NCBI GenBank assembly: GCA_009739215.1
Contig: VSJF01000009.1
Span: 1,417,226 to 1,481,225 of the forward strand
Length of the DNA stretch: 64,000 nt
Direction: 5' to 3'
Origin: Floccularia luteovirens
Lineage: Eukaryota; Basidiomycota; Agaricomycetes; Agaricales; Squamanitaceae
The translations under genes and the position numbers were made by a program. Shown here piece after piece: positions 12,098 to 24,500 of this stretch. Below the pieces are notes generated by a model. The model was not told where the DNA came from, did not search any database, and saw nothing but the letters and a program-made list of their open reading frames with translations. Each line of letters begins with the position of its first letter. Within the stretch, counting starts at the first letter, position 1.

Positions 12098-12617
12098 ATC
12101 TCACATCCCTTTCGAAGTAGCAGATCCAGAGGCATCTGGCATGGCATACGAAATCACTAACCTCCGAATGGGTTGTAGTATCACTTTACGATTCTGTGCG
12201 AGTGCACTGCTCAAAAGAAACATTGCTTTCATTAAAACTGCTAAGGACAAATTGGCTGGAGAAGTTGTGGCCACTGCGAGGCCTGGTTTATTTGGGCAAC
12301 ATCACCCTGCCACTACGGGATTCCATGAATTCAGAAAAATTTGCTGGGCGAAACCTGCATTTTGTGTCCTCCGAATTCAACCCGTACAACTTTATTAAGA
12401 CACGTATCACATTTGTGGTCTTCTATCATGTGTACTTGATGCCTGGGCATCAGATCAAAATAGATGAAGTTTAGTCGAAACCAGGCAGTGCAACCGAGGG
12501 CCTTGTATGATTGAGTTTGGATGGAGGCTACGACAATTGTGTTCTGGTTCCTTGGTAGGTGTCCCTGTAATGTACATTATATAGTGTCTAAAGATTTTAC
12601 AATCAACCTTTCCACAT
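12098..12617. other. Unrecognised coding-like fragment between MITE and transporter
   Basis: Two overlapping plus frames (12141-12398 and 12196-12474) look coding-like, the second containing GLVYLGNITLPLRDSMNSEK, but I do not recognise a family. Positions 11720-11815, left of the MITE, continue an open frame, so the element may have landed in or beside an older gene fragment. The right end is the 3' flank of the transporter gene, copied at about 4120. Confidence 0.35.
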
Positions 12618-15600
12618 TCACACATCCTGAGGTGGTCTAAAATGTACAGTACTCGTAGGCGGTCCAAGTTCCACACCAATAGTACTGCCACCGCTGCTGT
12701 TGTTAGCATTTTTCGCATTGGCTCTAAAACCAACACCATGTATGTGATATTGCTCCCCAACGATCTCTTTCGCTGCAAGCATCAACCGATCCAGTCTATT
12801 GACGATACCAAAAGCGGTGGATACACCCACACAGAACATCCTGTAAATTACAATAAGTTTAAAGTTCAAGTCTCCAAGATTAAAAAAAGCTAACATGTAT
12901 TGCTCATCTTGTAGAGTATCCAGAGTAAGCGAGCGTGGTAATCCATAATCCTCTTCAGACTCTTTGTGGATAACATCAAGACCATGATATGTAAGCATAA
13001 ATCTGTCGAGAAGTGGGCAGGGGGTGATTTGAGGTAAAGGAGTGCCGTTTCTTAATGAGGATGATATCATGCCTTGCAAATCAAATTTATGACGAGAATG
13101 CATCGATATAATAATTTAATAATAGCTTACTTATAACTGCGAGGATATCTCCTTGGAACTTGGGGTCGATGAATCTTGTTCGACGCATTAACGCTCGAGT
13201 CCAAGCTGGCTCCAAGTGTTCAAGAACGGACATTAGGTGAGATAGTGAGTATGCAATTTGCCTACGAGAGGAGTCAAGTAATGAGTTCCAGTCCCTCATG
13301 ATATATGCGATGATCATACAATTGCATTTCCATTATTTTGTGGTATCGTTGCGCAGGCCACCGTCCTCGGAAGGAAAATTGATGGATTATGTTTTGTTAT
13401 TAGATCATACCAGTATGAGCAGAAGATATAACCTCATAGATAGCATTTGCGCGTAATACAACCGATCTTGTCAGTTTACTGCGTATTGCGATGAGACTTG
13501 TAATAATCTCCTGTATCTCGTATTCCTCTCTGGAGTTGGCAAATGATAGGATCGTGCAGTATACTGCGCCTAACTCGGATGATGTCGTCGCTAGAAGATG
13601 TCGTTGGTACCTCCGGATGGTAGTTGACGGCGGCAGGAATGATATGATACTAGTAACAGTAAGTATGCAAGGAAAAAAAGGAACTCGTGCCCGCTTACAA
13701 TGCGGCGGTGACACCAGCAGTAACTAGAACGAATCGGCGCTGGGGGTGGACGTTATGACGTGTTTCCACATTCAAATAAGTAAGAACAACATCTTACCCA
13801 AGCGACATTATATCCGAATCCTGGTGATCCAGGTGTCACCAAATGAAGATCTTGATAAGAGTATGCAATAACCTTAGTTTGGGTCATAAATACGTTTTGA
13901 ATGAGAGGAATAATTTGATATCGCACCAGGATTGCAGTAACAAAGAAAACAATATTCGTCATAGGTGGTCCAGGCCAATACAATCGGGCATAGAAGAAGA
14001 ATGGGAAGCAGACCGCACATATGACACCCAGGCCAAACGGGTTACCCTTCCCAGAGCCGCAAGATATATACCTGGGTGGGTGTAGGTTTACAAAGGTGGT
14101 CGATGTTCAAAATAAGCGAACCCACCACATCACCATACCTACAACTCCCCCAAGGAATGTACTCGTTATGCGAGCTATAAGACCAAAAGTAGTGTCTCCT
14201 CGAAAACGAGCCAGAGTCAGCTGACCCATGAATCTAATAATCTTAGTTCAGTACTTGGTACTTGAGCTTTTTCGATAAGTGAGGAACTTACATTGCCCAG
14301 CTGAACCTGGTTTCTGTGTCACCAATGTCAGTAAAGTTATTGAAGAGTGTTGAGAACAGGGCATTTACTATACGCAAACGGGGCAGAGCCTTTGATGAGG
14401 GAAGGTAGGCACAATACAACTTTAATTACACTTCAGATTTCCGATACAAGGGATAAGGAGGTAACGGACGCACCAGTAAATAATCCAGCTTTGATAGCGA
14501 ATAGTGTGTTTCCTCCACCAAGGCTTGACATAGCGTTATATAGATGGTTCATGATTCGTTCAATCCAGTTGCGTGGTGGTAATGCGTCTGGATCCCTTTG
14601 TGATGCCATGCCGAGGTCGTCTAAAATTGTTGGTTGCAGGCCTTGGATGACATCTTAGATATTGTCAGCAGAAGATACCATGCCTGTGCTGGTGTCACTC
14701 ACTTGGATCGTCATCGTCATTAGTTTCTATATTTTCCGGAATTTCCCATTGGTCCCAATGAATAAATTTCTTCACTGGTGTCCAGATCTTCTCGTGCCTG
14801 CGCTCTTGTTCCAAACGAATGACCTCGTCTAGCTGTTTGAGAGTAAGCCTTGAGAACTTCTATAGGAGGATATTAAACTATACCATTTGAATTATGATAT
14901 CAGAAAATCTAAGCAGATGATACTCGTAAACGTAACAATTAAACAAATGTCGGTGAGGTGGGGATAGCTGGACATTCTCGGTCGATGCGCCATCCGATAC
15001 AGCCTCAAATACTGGCCGGTATGGATCAAGGACCCGATGTCTGCTTACTTGTCAGGAAACTGGACATGGGATAGAGGGCAGGTAATACCTTTTGTCATTA
15101 CGGAAGTCAGTCAATGCGGTCTGAACACGAGATCGTATATTCATTATAGCATCCAGTTTCTCTTCTCGATGTTTCAATTTTGTCGCATATTTTACCCAAA
15201 AGTCTACTCTGTTAGAGCGAACGTTGCCCAACCAAGTTTTCATGCAAACCACGCCCTCTCTACATTCGCTAAGAAGTTGATCACAGCTTTGAGAGATATT
15301 ATTTAGTGTTAACATGAAGCAACTTAATATGTGTGAATAACGAACCTCTCACCAAGTAAAGCCGTTAATTGAGCTGTGTACAACTCATCGAAGGGTCCAG
15401 CGATACGATTAGCCTCAAGATCCATATACCGTTGCGATTCAAACACACCTACCACATGTTCCTCATGTCGGTGGTCCTCATGTCGATGCCCTCGCAACCT
15501 GCCAAAGTGTAGTAACGCATTATGATGATGATTGTGATGTGTATGGTGGTGTACGTGTGAGTGCGAATGGGAATAGGAATGGGAGTGAGGTAAGGCGCTT

Positions 15601-17266
15601 GAGTGTGGTCTAGAACGGGAGGTGGTAAGAGGGGATGCCAGAGGGGAGTGTTGCGAGGAAGCAGAAGACTCTGTTCGACCCCTTCTTTGTGTTAATTGTG
15701 AATAGGGCTCTCGTTTATCATCGGTCTCATGCAAATGTCCCAGAGAGTCCTCTTGGAGCGTGGAGCGCTCCAAAGAATGGGGTCTTGAAGGAGCCAATGA
15801 TCGGGAAGGTGTGTGTACATGAGAGGGTACAGGGGTGATAGGAAAACGTTCACGGGTAGGATCGATTAACATGAAATACATTCCCATTCCATTTGCTCGT
15901 CCGACAATCCTTCTACTCATCTGTTGGAAGGAGTGGAAATCTTCAGGGGCGAAACGCGCATATATCAGGTCACTCTTCAGAAGACGCGCAGAAGCTGCGA
16001 GAGGAACCAGAGCAGCTTCTGATTTATTAACGGCTGATGTTATATCAGCTGCTATCGAAGCAAATTCTTGTGACACAGTAGATGTGGTCAATAACTTGCG
16101 ATGCAGTTCAATTGAAGAAATCAATGGAGTCAAAACACCCTGCAAACGTGTTGTGAATTGGGCAGAAATCGTGGATGGGAAAATGAATATCGATGCAACA
16201 AGTGCGAGAGCGCTGTGCAGCGCGAGAGGAATGATGACAGTTCTACCGATCTTGGAACAATCAATAACTTGAATGCCTTGATCATTTAACTACTTACCTG
16301 GTAGAAGGGGAATGGATAGAGAGCTGCGGTCGTCAAAATAGTGTCTTTAATAGGAAACCCAATCACGTCAAGTTCATTGGAGGAATGGCTAAATACTATA
16401 CCTAGGCAGATACATGCGAAGACAGTAGGAAATAGGTAAGGACCTGGGCCATGTCGCGCTTTGATGTATAAGAAAAATGCGCTGCCGAAAAAAATGAAAA
16501 CGCCAAGGATAACGGAAGGCTTTGAAAGTGTTGAAAAGTATGTTTAGAAAGTAATATGGAAGACATACGGCAGCTTCAACGTATTTTCCAGAAGCGGCAT
16601 CGAGTAATGTGACAGTAGGATTGTGAACTGTTCGCGCCAAGTCAGCGAGTTTCATACCCAAGCATGACCAACTATATTTCCACAGTTGATGGTATATTAG
16701 CATGCAAAGTAATAAACGAACTCCTACTTACGCCCAAGCGAGGGTGGCAAAAATCAAAATCAAAATCTCTCGTTCCAGAACCGTCAAAAATGGCTCAGAA
16801 GGAGGAGACAGGAATGAAGCTTTCATTGATTGTCATTAGCGTATGAGGACTGTTTGACAACTTTCCAATAATCACCAATAAGGATAAGAAATCCAGCCTA
16901 TGTCATATAAGGACAGAGGACTAGAGTTCGGGGATGGAGTCAGAAACGTACCTGACCAAGCCAAACTTCTACTGCTGGTATGAGAAAGATAACAATTGAG
17001 ACCCAGGCGACCACTGCACATCGAATTACAGGTTTTATTTTGGACCAATTCCAGTTGGCTGGTATCCATTTCAGGCTGTCAGGTAAGGCAATTTTTTCGA
17101 AATTGAAGCGAGAAAAAAATTTGCTTGAGGATGACGAGCTTGACGTGGAGTCGTCCTTGTGTACAAACCCTTCGAACGTTACATTGGAAGGAGTATGTTG
17201 GTCAGGCCCGTCGTTGTCGACTACCTCTGTTTTTCCATTGTGTCTGGCCCCATTTGTTCTGCGCAT
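12618..17266 (-). CDS. ArAE-type transporter with ER-transporter 6TM N-terminal domain and DUF2421
   Basis: Large membrane protein of the aromatic-acid-exporter-like (fusaric-acid-resistance-like) superfamily, thought to export small organic anions; substrate unknown. ATG 17266 starts MRRTNGARHN, then an acidic/serine-rich stretch and the first membrane bundle (IPANWNWSKIKPVIRCAVVA, then IPAVEVWLGQ). The middle exon (15324-16145) holds cytosolic helices plus a histidine-rich loop, ending FESQRYMDLEANRIAGPFDE. Positions 14860-15030 encode the block RVLDPYRPVFEAVSDG. A second TM bundle follows at 13.75-14.3 kb, then DUF2421 (13087-13714, with YQRHLLATTSSELGAVYCTI) and IVNRLDRLMLAAKEIVGEQ near the C-terminus. 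Many introns are needed and I did not fix every junction. Parts are duplicated at 4.1-7.3 and 30.35 kb. Confidence 0.8.
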
Positions 17267-19264
17267 TCGTAAACAGTTGTAAGATGGTTAATCGAGCATC
17301 AGAGAGTGGGTCCCCCAACGGTTATCAGTCGAGCCACAGCCGGCCCGGCAAAGTTACAAGACATACATCATACCGTTAACGTTATGTCTGTTGGCAATTC
17401 CTCTTCCCACGCCAGTTCCATAGCACCAATTACCGACATACTCTGCCATACAACAAAAAACGCGTATTTCTTGGATGTAGAAAGTCATCAACGTTTCAAC
17501 TTCTAACTTTATTGCACAAAAATTCTGTAAAGTGAAATGACCCAGGTGTGGCATATATATCCCACTCAAGCATTTGCATGAACTCGTAAGTAGTAAAATG
17601 GTACGGTATCGTGTTCAAGAATGCCAGTAGCCCCTATGCAATATTCTACCTCTAGTTTCATTCTTTCAATAGGTAGTTAGATCAAGCAACAGTGTCAAGG
17701 GTTCGAAGGGTAGGTCTCTCCTGTCGACGAATGGCCATGGAGGCCTAGATACGACCCTGTAAGTTATTGGATGTAGGGCTTGCATGAGGTATTGGAGATC
17801 GAATAAAGTCACAATCATCTTTGAATTCACCAAATTATTTTTGAAGAAAACGCAATATTAATATCGTCAGGGTCGAAAGGACGATTGCAATTTTTATGAC
17901 ATGACGTATGGCAGCATAAAACTGAGAAGGGTCCGCTAGGGATGATAGAGAGTGTACAGTGATTGATTGGAGGTTGAGAACCATCAGAACAAGCTTATAG
18001 CGATGGATACTAAGTATCTGACAGAGGAACTATTTCCAATCTGGAGGCTGAACCAGCAGATGCACGCATTTTTCGGGTAACGGGCTTTGGAATTCATCCC
18101 TTACTTCCGAAAACGACTGATGAGGAACGCCCTGTCATTGTCTTCTTTGCCAGTACGATGATTTAATCGTAGGTTCCGGACAGCCTTGAAGATGCTAGGG
18201 AGACCACCTGTAAGGGTTTCCTTCGGCTTCCAGAGGCGGCTGCATGCCACCCGTTAAGTTGGGTTGGGCTTTCTTTGATAATTTCCTCCTCGAAGTCAAA
18301 CATGGAGTCCCTTGTGGACGCCTTTAACCTAAAAGCATTCCCCATAGGCTTGTGAGAGGCATTAACGACGAAACAAACAAGGTAAAGACAATTGCTCATC
18401 ATGGCTGAGAAGGAACAGGTCGTTACATGTACATGTCACAAGAGAAAGTCACAAACTTTATGAGACCAATTGGGATCTGCAAGCTCAATTTTACACTTTG
18501 TCCAATGCATGCTTACAAAAGACTAATGAAGAAAGAGGTTTAGAAGAGCACCCAAGAAGTTCGAAACCGTTTCAACATCGGGAAGAGGTACTCATCAACA
18601 GGACACTTACTACTTGCTTTGAAAAAAGGAACAACTGAATTCGATGTGCTACAAATTGAACGGGAACGTTAAGAAACCAAGAACAAACCTGCAGAGAAGA
18701 AGTACAACGGAGGGGGGGAGGGGGGGAATAAGCTAAAGGATGTGCGTAAGAAACCGAGAGCTACAAGTCCCATTTCTTATGTACGCTGGTGAGTGGTGAG
18801 TATCAACAAAAAATAAACATGGCCTGATTATCTGATTACCGACATAGAAATTGCTTGCACCACATTCCTTGAGTTCGCGGCAATTGTGTGAGAGTGCAGT
18901 AAATGTTATGTGGAGCAGCAAGTTTTGTAGATGCCGAAGTATAGATTCTTGTCACAAGTACGTTCTTATCGACACTAAACAAAATTCGCAACCGAAGGAC
19001 TCAAGGGCTGTGACAACTAGACATGTGTGGCGTACACATTATATCCGCAGCAAAAGCTTGCAAGGGCATGCCACAACAGCATGTTGTGATTGTCAAACGA
19101 AGGCTATAAAACTCTAGTATCCAAAAAAACACGAGCAAATCACTCATTAGTGACTCTTCATTCCGAACCCTGCCTGTTTCTGTGAGTGTTAATGAAAGTA
19201 GGACAGAATAAAATCAATCCTAAATCTTGGACATAGAAAAATAGATCAGCCGCAAGTCTTACAG
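17267..19264. other. 2 kb without a recognised gene
   Basis: Contains the putative promoter side of the transporter (right of 17266) and, at its right end, the 5' flank of the AIG1-like gene. Short frames (for example 18163-18402 minus, 18851-19117 plus) show no motif. A G-rich run at about 18709-18726 is low-complexity. No RNA gene signals such as tRNA A/B boxes were seen. Confidence 0.5.
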
Positions 19265-20305
19265 ATGAACAAGTCACATTCCACAGTTCATGGAAATGAA
19301 AGTGGACCTAATCAACAGTCTCATATACCCTACATGCACAACACAGGGAACCATTCAGCACAAGTGCTCATGCCGAGCATCGATGATGGCCTGGCCGCCA
19401 GTGGGATGAATAGCGAAGATATGAATGCTTCGTACCACACAGCTTATGAATCTGTGCCAAATATAATCGTTTTCGGGGAAACGGGCACAGGAAAAAGCTC
19501 ACTCATTAACATGATCGCTGGGGAGCCACTTGCGGGGATTTCTAACGAAGCGTTGGGTTGTACATTTGACAACCAAAACTACGACGTCGTCATCGATGGC
19601 CTTCGCTATCGCATGTGGGATACCGCAGGGTTGAATGAAGGGGAACAAGGAATTGTGCCTGCGGATCTTGCCCTTGACAAATTGCGTGAGCTTGTTGAAA
19701 ATTTGGAAGAGGGCGTCAACTTGTTGGTATATTGCATCCGTGGATCGCGTTTCCGAGACATCCTGAAAATGAATTACGACCTCTTCACCGACATCATATG
19801 TGACGGGAAGGTACCAGTCGCTGTTGTGATCACCGGCCTCGAAAATGAGTCTCCTATGGAGGCGTGGTGGGAAGAAAACAGTCAGGAATTCGAACTTTAC
19901 AACATGTCGTTTGTGGGACACGCATGTGTAACAACGACAAGAGGAAAGAAGATGAAGAATGGGGGACATATGTTTGATGAAGAATACGCAGAGTCAGAAG
20001 CGGCAGTCCGCCAACTAATCGTCGAGACGTGTCCTGCTGTTCCATGGAAATCGGCAGATAGAAACTGGCTGGATGCCATCACACAAAGGATCACTAGGTA
20101 TTATGACATGTACAACAGGACTACACGGACCTCCCACAGCTTAAGACGCCAGGAGGAGAACAGCCGCACCAACGACTCGCAGCAAGAAGACTTTGCACCA
20201 CAGGATTTTGCGGATTTTGCTATGACAGTGGGATGGGAATTGATAAAGTGGTTGTATGAGGTAATTATAATGAATAATCGTGAAGCCAACCCATTGCAAA
20301 GATAA
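19265..20305 (+). CDS. AIG1/TRAFAC-type P-loop GTPase
   Basis: A 346-residue single-exon GTPase of the AIG1/GIMAP-like group that is expanded in Agaricomycetes; probable cytosolic GTP switch. Residues 1-60 are a polar tail. The G1 loop is FGETGTGKSSLINMI (about residues 71-85). A conserved CTFDN probably holds the switch-I threonine. G3 is DTAGLNEGEQG (about 119-129). The G4 position reads VVITGLENE, a TGxE type seen in fungal members rather than NKxD. The C-terminus is charged and ends with a hydrophobic helix-like segment (MTVGWELIKWLYEVII) that could bind membrane or a partner. It lies 1.25 kb upstream of, and in the same direction as, a NACHT-WD40 gene, which suggests related roles. ATG 19265 is the first in frame. 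The gene is intact. Confidence 0.85.
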   Translation: MNKSHSTVHGNESGPNQQSHIPYMHNTGNHSAQVLMPSIDDGLAASGMNSEDMNASYHTAYESVPNIIVFGETGTGKSSLINMIAGEPLAGISNEALGCTFDNQNYDVVIDGLRYRMWDTAGLNEGEQGIVPADLALDKLRELVENLEEGVNLLVYCIRGSRFRDILKMNYDLFTDIICDGKVPVAVVITGLENESPMEAWWEENSQEFELYNMSFVGHACVTTTRGKKMKNGGHMFDEEYAESEAAVRQLIVETCPAVPWKSADRNWLDAITQRITRYYDMYNRTTRTSHSLRRQEENSRTNDSQQEDFAPQDFADFAMTVGWELIKWLYEVIIMNNREANPLQR

Positions 20306-20442
20306 TGCATTTGTATGTTTGGTACGCAATCGTTTCATACTTGGAACTGATGAAATATTAACGACGTTTCTAGGAACTGTCACAGTTGTATCCAGCAATC
20401 TATCAGAGATTTGCTTACAATGTATACACTCATCTCTGCGGT

Positions 20443-20535
20443 TAGCTGTAATCACTGCTGCTTGACTGGGCACCTTGACGAGTTCATCTGATTGAGTCGT
20501 GCGAGCGACGGCAGCTCCGCAGCAGCCAGCCTTTC
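20443..20535 (-). pseudogene. Fragment of the eIF3e 3' end
   Basis: About 90 bp match the last coding bases of eIF3e (31790-31865), including GTCGTGCGAGCGACGGCAGC. The stop codon is lost (VITAN runs on) and nothing else of the gene is present. This is the second displaced piece of eIF3e in the window. Confidence 0.8.
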
Positions 20536-20687
20536 ATTCACATCACATATTCTTCAAATTCACATCACATACTTTCATTTACACCACACACTCTCATTTA
20601 CTCAAGTATGATGGAGAGCATATGCTATGAGGTTTGGCAATTCCTGCTGGGACTGGGAGGAAAATGGAGGTAACTCAGGGCATGTAA

Positions 20688-20749
20688 AGAGATGGGTAAT
20701 AAATCGAGCACATAAGTAAGAGATGGGCAATAAATCGAGCGCATAAGCA
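20688..20749. repeat. Two-copy 31 bp tandem repeat
   Basis: The unit starting AGAGATGGGTAATAAATCGA is repeated once with two mismatches. It lies in the non-coding gap between the GTPase and the NACHT gene. Confidence 0.8.
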
Positions 20750-21554
20750 TTAGATGTATTCATGGCCATAAAAGAGATAGTTATCTCTGGGATTTGTCAC
20801 ATAAAAAGGTACGTCAATTCCTGGTAGTAGGTATTACAGTGCGCACTGAAGGCTATGCTTAAGTTGAAGCTTGAAGCCGGAGGCACATGACCTTGAGTGC
20901 GAAATCAAAATTCATCCATGAACTTCTCACCATTCATAATCATTGGCAATTGTGGGGAGTGGTAGGATTCATGGTGGTAGTTGTCAACTGTCCCCCTGCG
21001 CGAGCTACACCCTTGACCATATGGATTGTATGCGATGACTGGATCTTATATGTCGACAAAACATCTTCATCCTGACATAGTTAGACAGGCATTAGGTGAA
21101 GTAATACTGCTAGTACTGGAAAGATGATACCTTTAAAACGGGACCTAGATTACATTAGGTTATGCGATGCGCGTTGCGTCATCAAAAATATGCTAAATGG
21201 TGATTTAATGTGATGAAGGTGAAGGTGTGAAATAGTATGGAAAAGGAAAGTGTGAAGTGTGAAATGAAACGAGGTGATCATAGTAAGGAAAATGTGAATA
21301 ACATGAAATGGAGGGGAAATGTGAATGATAAGGGGCATGAAGTGATAAATGTGAAACGGTGAAGGAAACGGAACGGAATGTGTTATCTAGGGCTAGCATG
21401 TGTGCTCACCCCACACTAGGTGAAACAAAGACTTCTTGCCAGCCGTATGTGAGACATATAGAACCTGCGTGTACCCAATGTCTGTCCACAATTGACTCAG
21501 ACTCACCGACCTCAACATCACACTTCTCATCATCACACCTCCCATCATCCGAAT
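20750..21554. other. Low-complexity upstream region of the NACHT gene
   Basis: No gene is recognised. Positions 21195-21365 are purine-rich on the plus strand, with recurring GTGAA and GTGTGAA words, and 21515-21550 is rich in CATCACA words. Such skewed DNA close to a start site may be part of the promoter or simple sequence; I cannot distinguish these. The frame beginning near 21492 has no ATG before 21555. Confidence 0.5.
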
Positions 21555-24500
21555 ATGTTATGTTTCAGAGATTCGTCAGAAGCAGATCATATAATTGACG
21601 ATGTGCTTTATAATGCGCAATGGATTTTAGATACGGGAAAGGGAATGTTGAGTCTATCTCCAATCCCTGGACTGGATGTTGTTGCTTCGACTTTGTCTGT
21701 TCTTATCGGCATGGTGTTGGTAAATTTTCGAATTGCATTTTATTGCTTATGTTTATTGATTTGTATGGAGCAAACAAGAGGAAATGAAAGTACACGAAAA
21801 GACCTTGCAAATGAAATACAACTTCTGGCAACAATTGTGGAAAAGACATTGAAGCAGGCCGACATAACAGTCGGTAACGGAGAAGAAAATAGTGTCCATG
21901 CAAAGGGTCGGCGTATAACGTCTCCTGAACTAGAAGAAAGAGTGTCCACGCTCATCCAGTTAGTTGTAGTATCTATTACAACTAAGCTTTACCTGATATC
22001 TTGTTATAGGGATTTAGAGGATCTAACAACCGAAGCCAGAAAATTAAGTGAAGCATCGTTCCTCATCAAGTGTTTCCGCAGCAAAAGCAATGCAGATACA
22101 TTATTGGGACTCAAAGCAGGTGTCGAAGTGGCAACCAGAAACTTTTCAGTTCGTCATTTGCCCTTATCTATTATGGATCTCGCCCTAAAGATTTTTTTGT
22201 TTCAATTGATTAAGATTCAAGGGCAAATCACGATAGAAATGCTTGTTAACGGTGTGGTGAGGAGCTTGGAGCATATTGATACAAACGTTGAGGTCTTTCC
22301 CCGTTTTTCTTATAACCGTATGATTTCCATTTCTGAACGCAACCTCAGGCTATGAAAGACACCCACAATAAAGATAGTATGTTATGGCTAATCATTTATA
22401 ATTGTTTTATGTAAATTGATTTCGATTTTTCTAATCAGTGAACGAAAAAGCACTAGAAAGTCTCAGTTTCGTTAATGCCCGTTACTCATCGTCTTTGAAT
22501 CCAACCACGTCGGGCGTGCTCGAAGGTACAAGAACTGAGTTACTCCGTGAACTTACACAGTGGACCGACGGATCAGATCAGAACGGGTATGATCCCCTCA
22601 TCTACGTACTCAGCGGCGGCGTGGGAACAGGAAAATCAACGATCGCGTTCGAGATGGCCAATAAATTAGACCACCACAATAAACTAGCAGCTTCCTTTTT
22701 CTTCGTCCGCAATGCAGAGAAGTTGAATACTACACGACACGTGTTACCTACAATAGCGTATCAACTGGCACGAAGTCATCCTGACATTTATCCCCATATT
22801 GCAGCTGCTGCTGACACGTACATCAAGCAAGGCAAGCACGGCCAACAATTGGAATTCGACCTCGAAGACCTTATAATCAAACCTCTAAAGAAAGTTTCCT
22901 CGTCTCATCCTCGACTAACAATCATTATCGATGCTTTGGATGAGTGTACGGAATCGGCACAGGACGAGGTTGTGCAATTGCTGTACCTCTTTATGCAACG
23001 AATCCCAGAAATTCCATTCCCACTGCGCATCCTCATAACTACCCGCCCAGAAATGCATATCCAAAATGCTCTGGATTCTGTTGACTTCAGAAAATTGTCT
23101 AAACCATTCAAACTACATGACATCCCGATGGGTATCGTTGATAGTGATATTAATCTTTTTCTCAGCAAGAGGATTGAGGCTTTAAGCTGTAGAGACGAAG
23201 TATTCAACGCACGGCCCACTGTAATCGAGGACTTGACTCACCATGCGGGTGGATTATTCGTTTATGCTGCTACCGTGGTTAATTTCCTGAAACGAAATGC
23301 ATATCACGCGGTCGAGACTCTCAACGTTCTGCTATCTGACAATCCCAAAGGCGCAGCATTCAGTCTCAGGCAACTTGACCGACTATATCTGGCTGTGCTA
23401 CAGAGAGCGTTTGATGATGATGATCTCCGGCACCCTCGTATCAAGGAATGGATTCAGACTGTCCTTGGAAGCATCGCGCTCCTTGAAGACCACGTATCGA
23501 CGCCGGTGCTCCAAGATATAGTTGGTATAGGTGTGAACGATGCGCGATATGTATTAGGTCGGCTTGGATCCGTGCTCCTAATGCCCGAGGACCAGAATGG
23601 CGAGGTTCGGGTTTTACACTCAAGTTTTCCACAGTTCCTTGTCGATAGGCAACGGTGCGAAAATGAAATATTTTACATCGATGCTTTAGCGCATCATGGC
23701 CGTCTAGCATTCGATTGCCTAAAGATAATGACGTCAACATCGTTATTGGTCGAGAATGTGTGTCGCTTGGAAGATCCATTGCTACCAAAAAGTGATATTC
23801 GTGACCTACAAGATCGCATAAAGGAATTTATTCCCGAACATCTTCGGTATGCATGCATGCATTGGGCTATACACTTATCCAAAAGCAAAATGACTCCAGA
23901 GATCATGGAACTTATGGTGGAGTTCACTTCGACAAAACTACTTGCATGGCTGGAGGTGTTAATATTCGTGAACCGGCTGGATATAGCTGTTACAGCATCA
24001 GGTACAGCGCGGACATGGCTCCTTCAGGTAATTCCTCTTACACCCAGCGCATTATGTCACAATTTCAACCATCTATTAGAATGATACATCCACGAAAACA
24101 CGAGACAATATGGCTGCGATACCTGAACTAATGAATGATGTGACTCGTCTCATTCTCGAATTTTTCTCACCCATCAACAAATGTGCCGGGCAGATTTACA
24201 ATTCTGCGCTTCCACTATCTCCATCTTGTAAACTCACAGCTCTATATGCTTCCACCGGCGCACCTGACTGCGTTCATTGCACCACGCACATGATCACACC
24301 CCGCACACCCACTTGGGGATCTTTACTGCGTGTCGTTGAAACAGGACGCCTTCCGTATCCATTGCGTAGCGTTCTCTCCAGAATGGACTCTATTTTGCCT
24401 CTGGTTCAGATGTTGTACAAATCTGGGACGCTAGCACTGGAAGCGCTTAAGAAAACTCTGGTTGGAGATGATCGAGATTTTACTTGTCCTTGCTTGGGCA

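Noticed and set aside
1..17266. Secondary-metabolite cluster suggested by two transporters and a glycosyltransferase
   Set aside because: No synthase, P450 or regulator is present; the genes are separated by pseudogenes.
18709..18726. G-rich run that could form a quadruplex
   Set aside because: Single simple-sequence patch in non-coding DNA with no linked feature.
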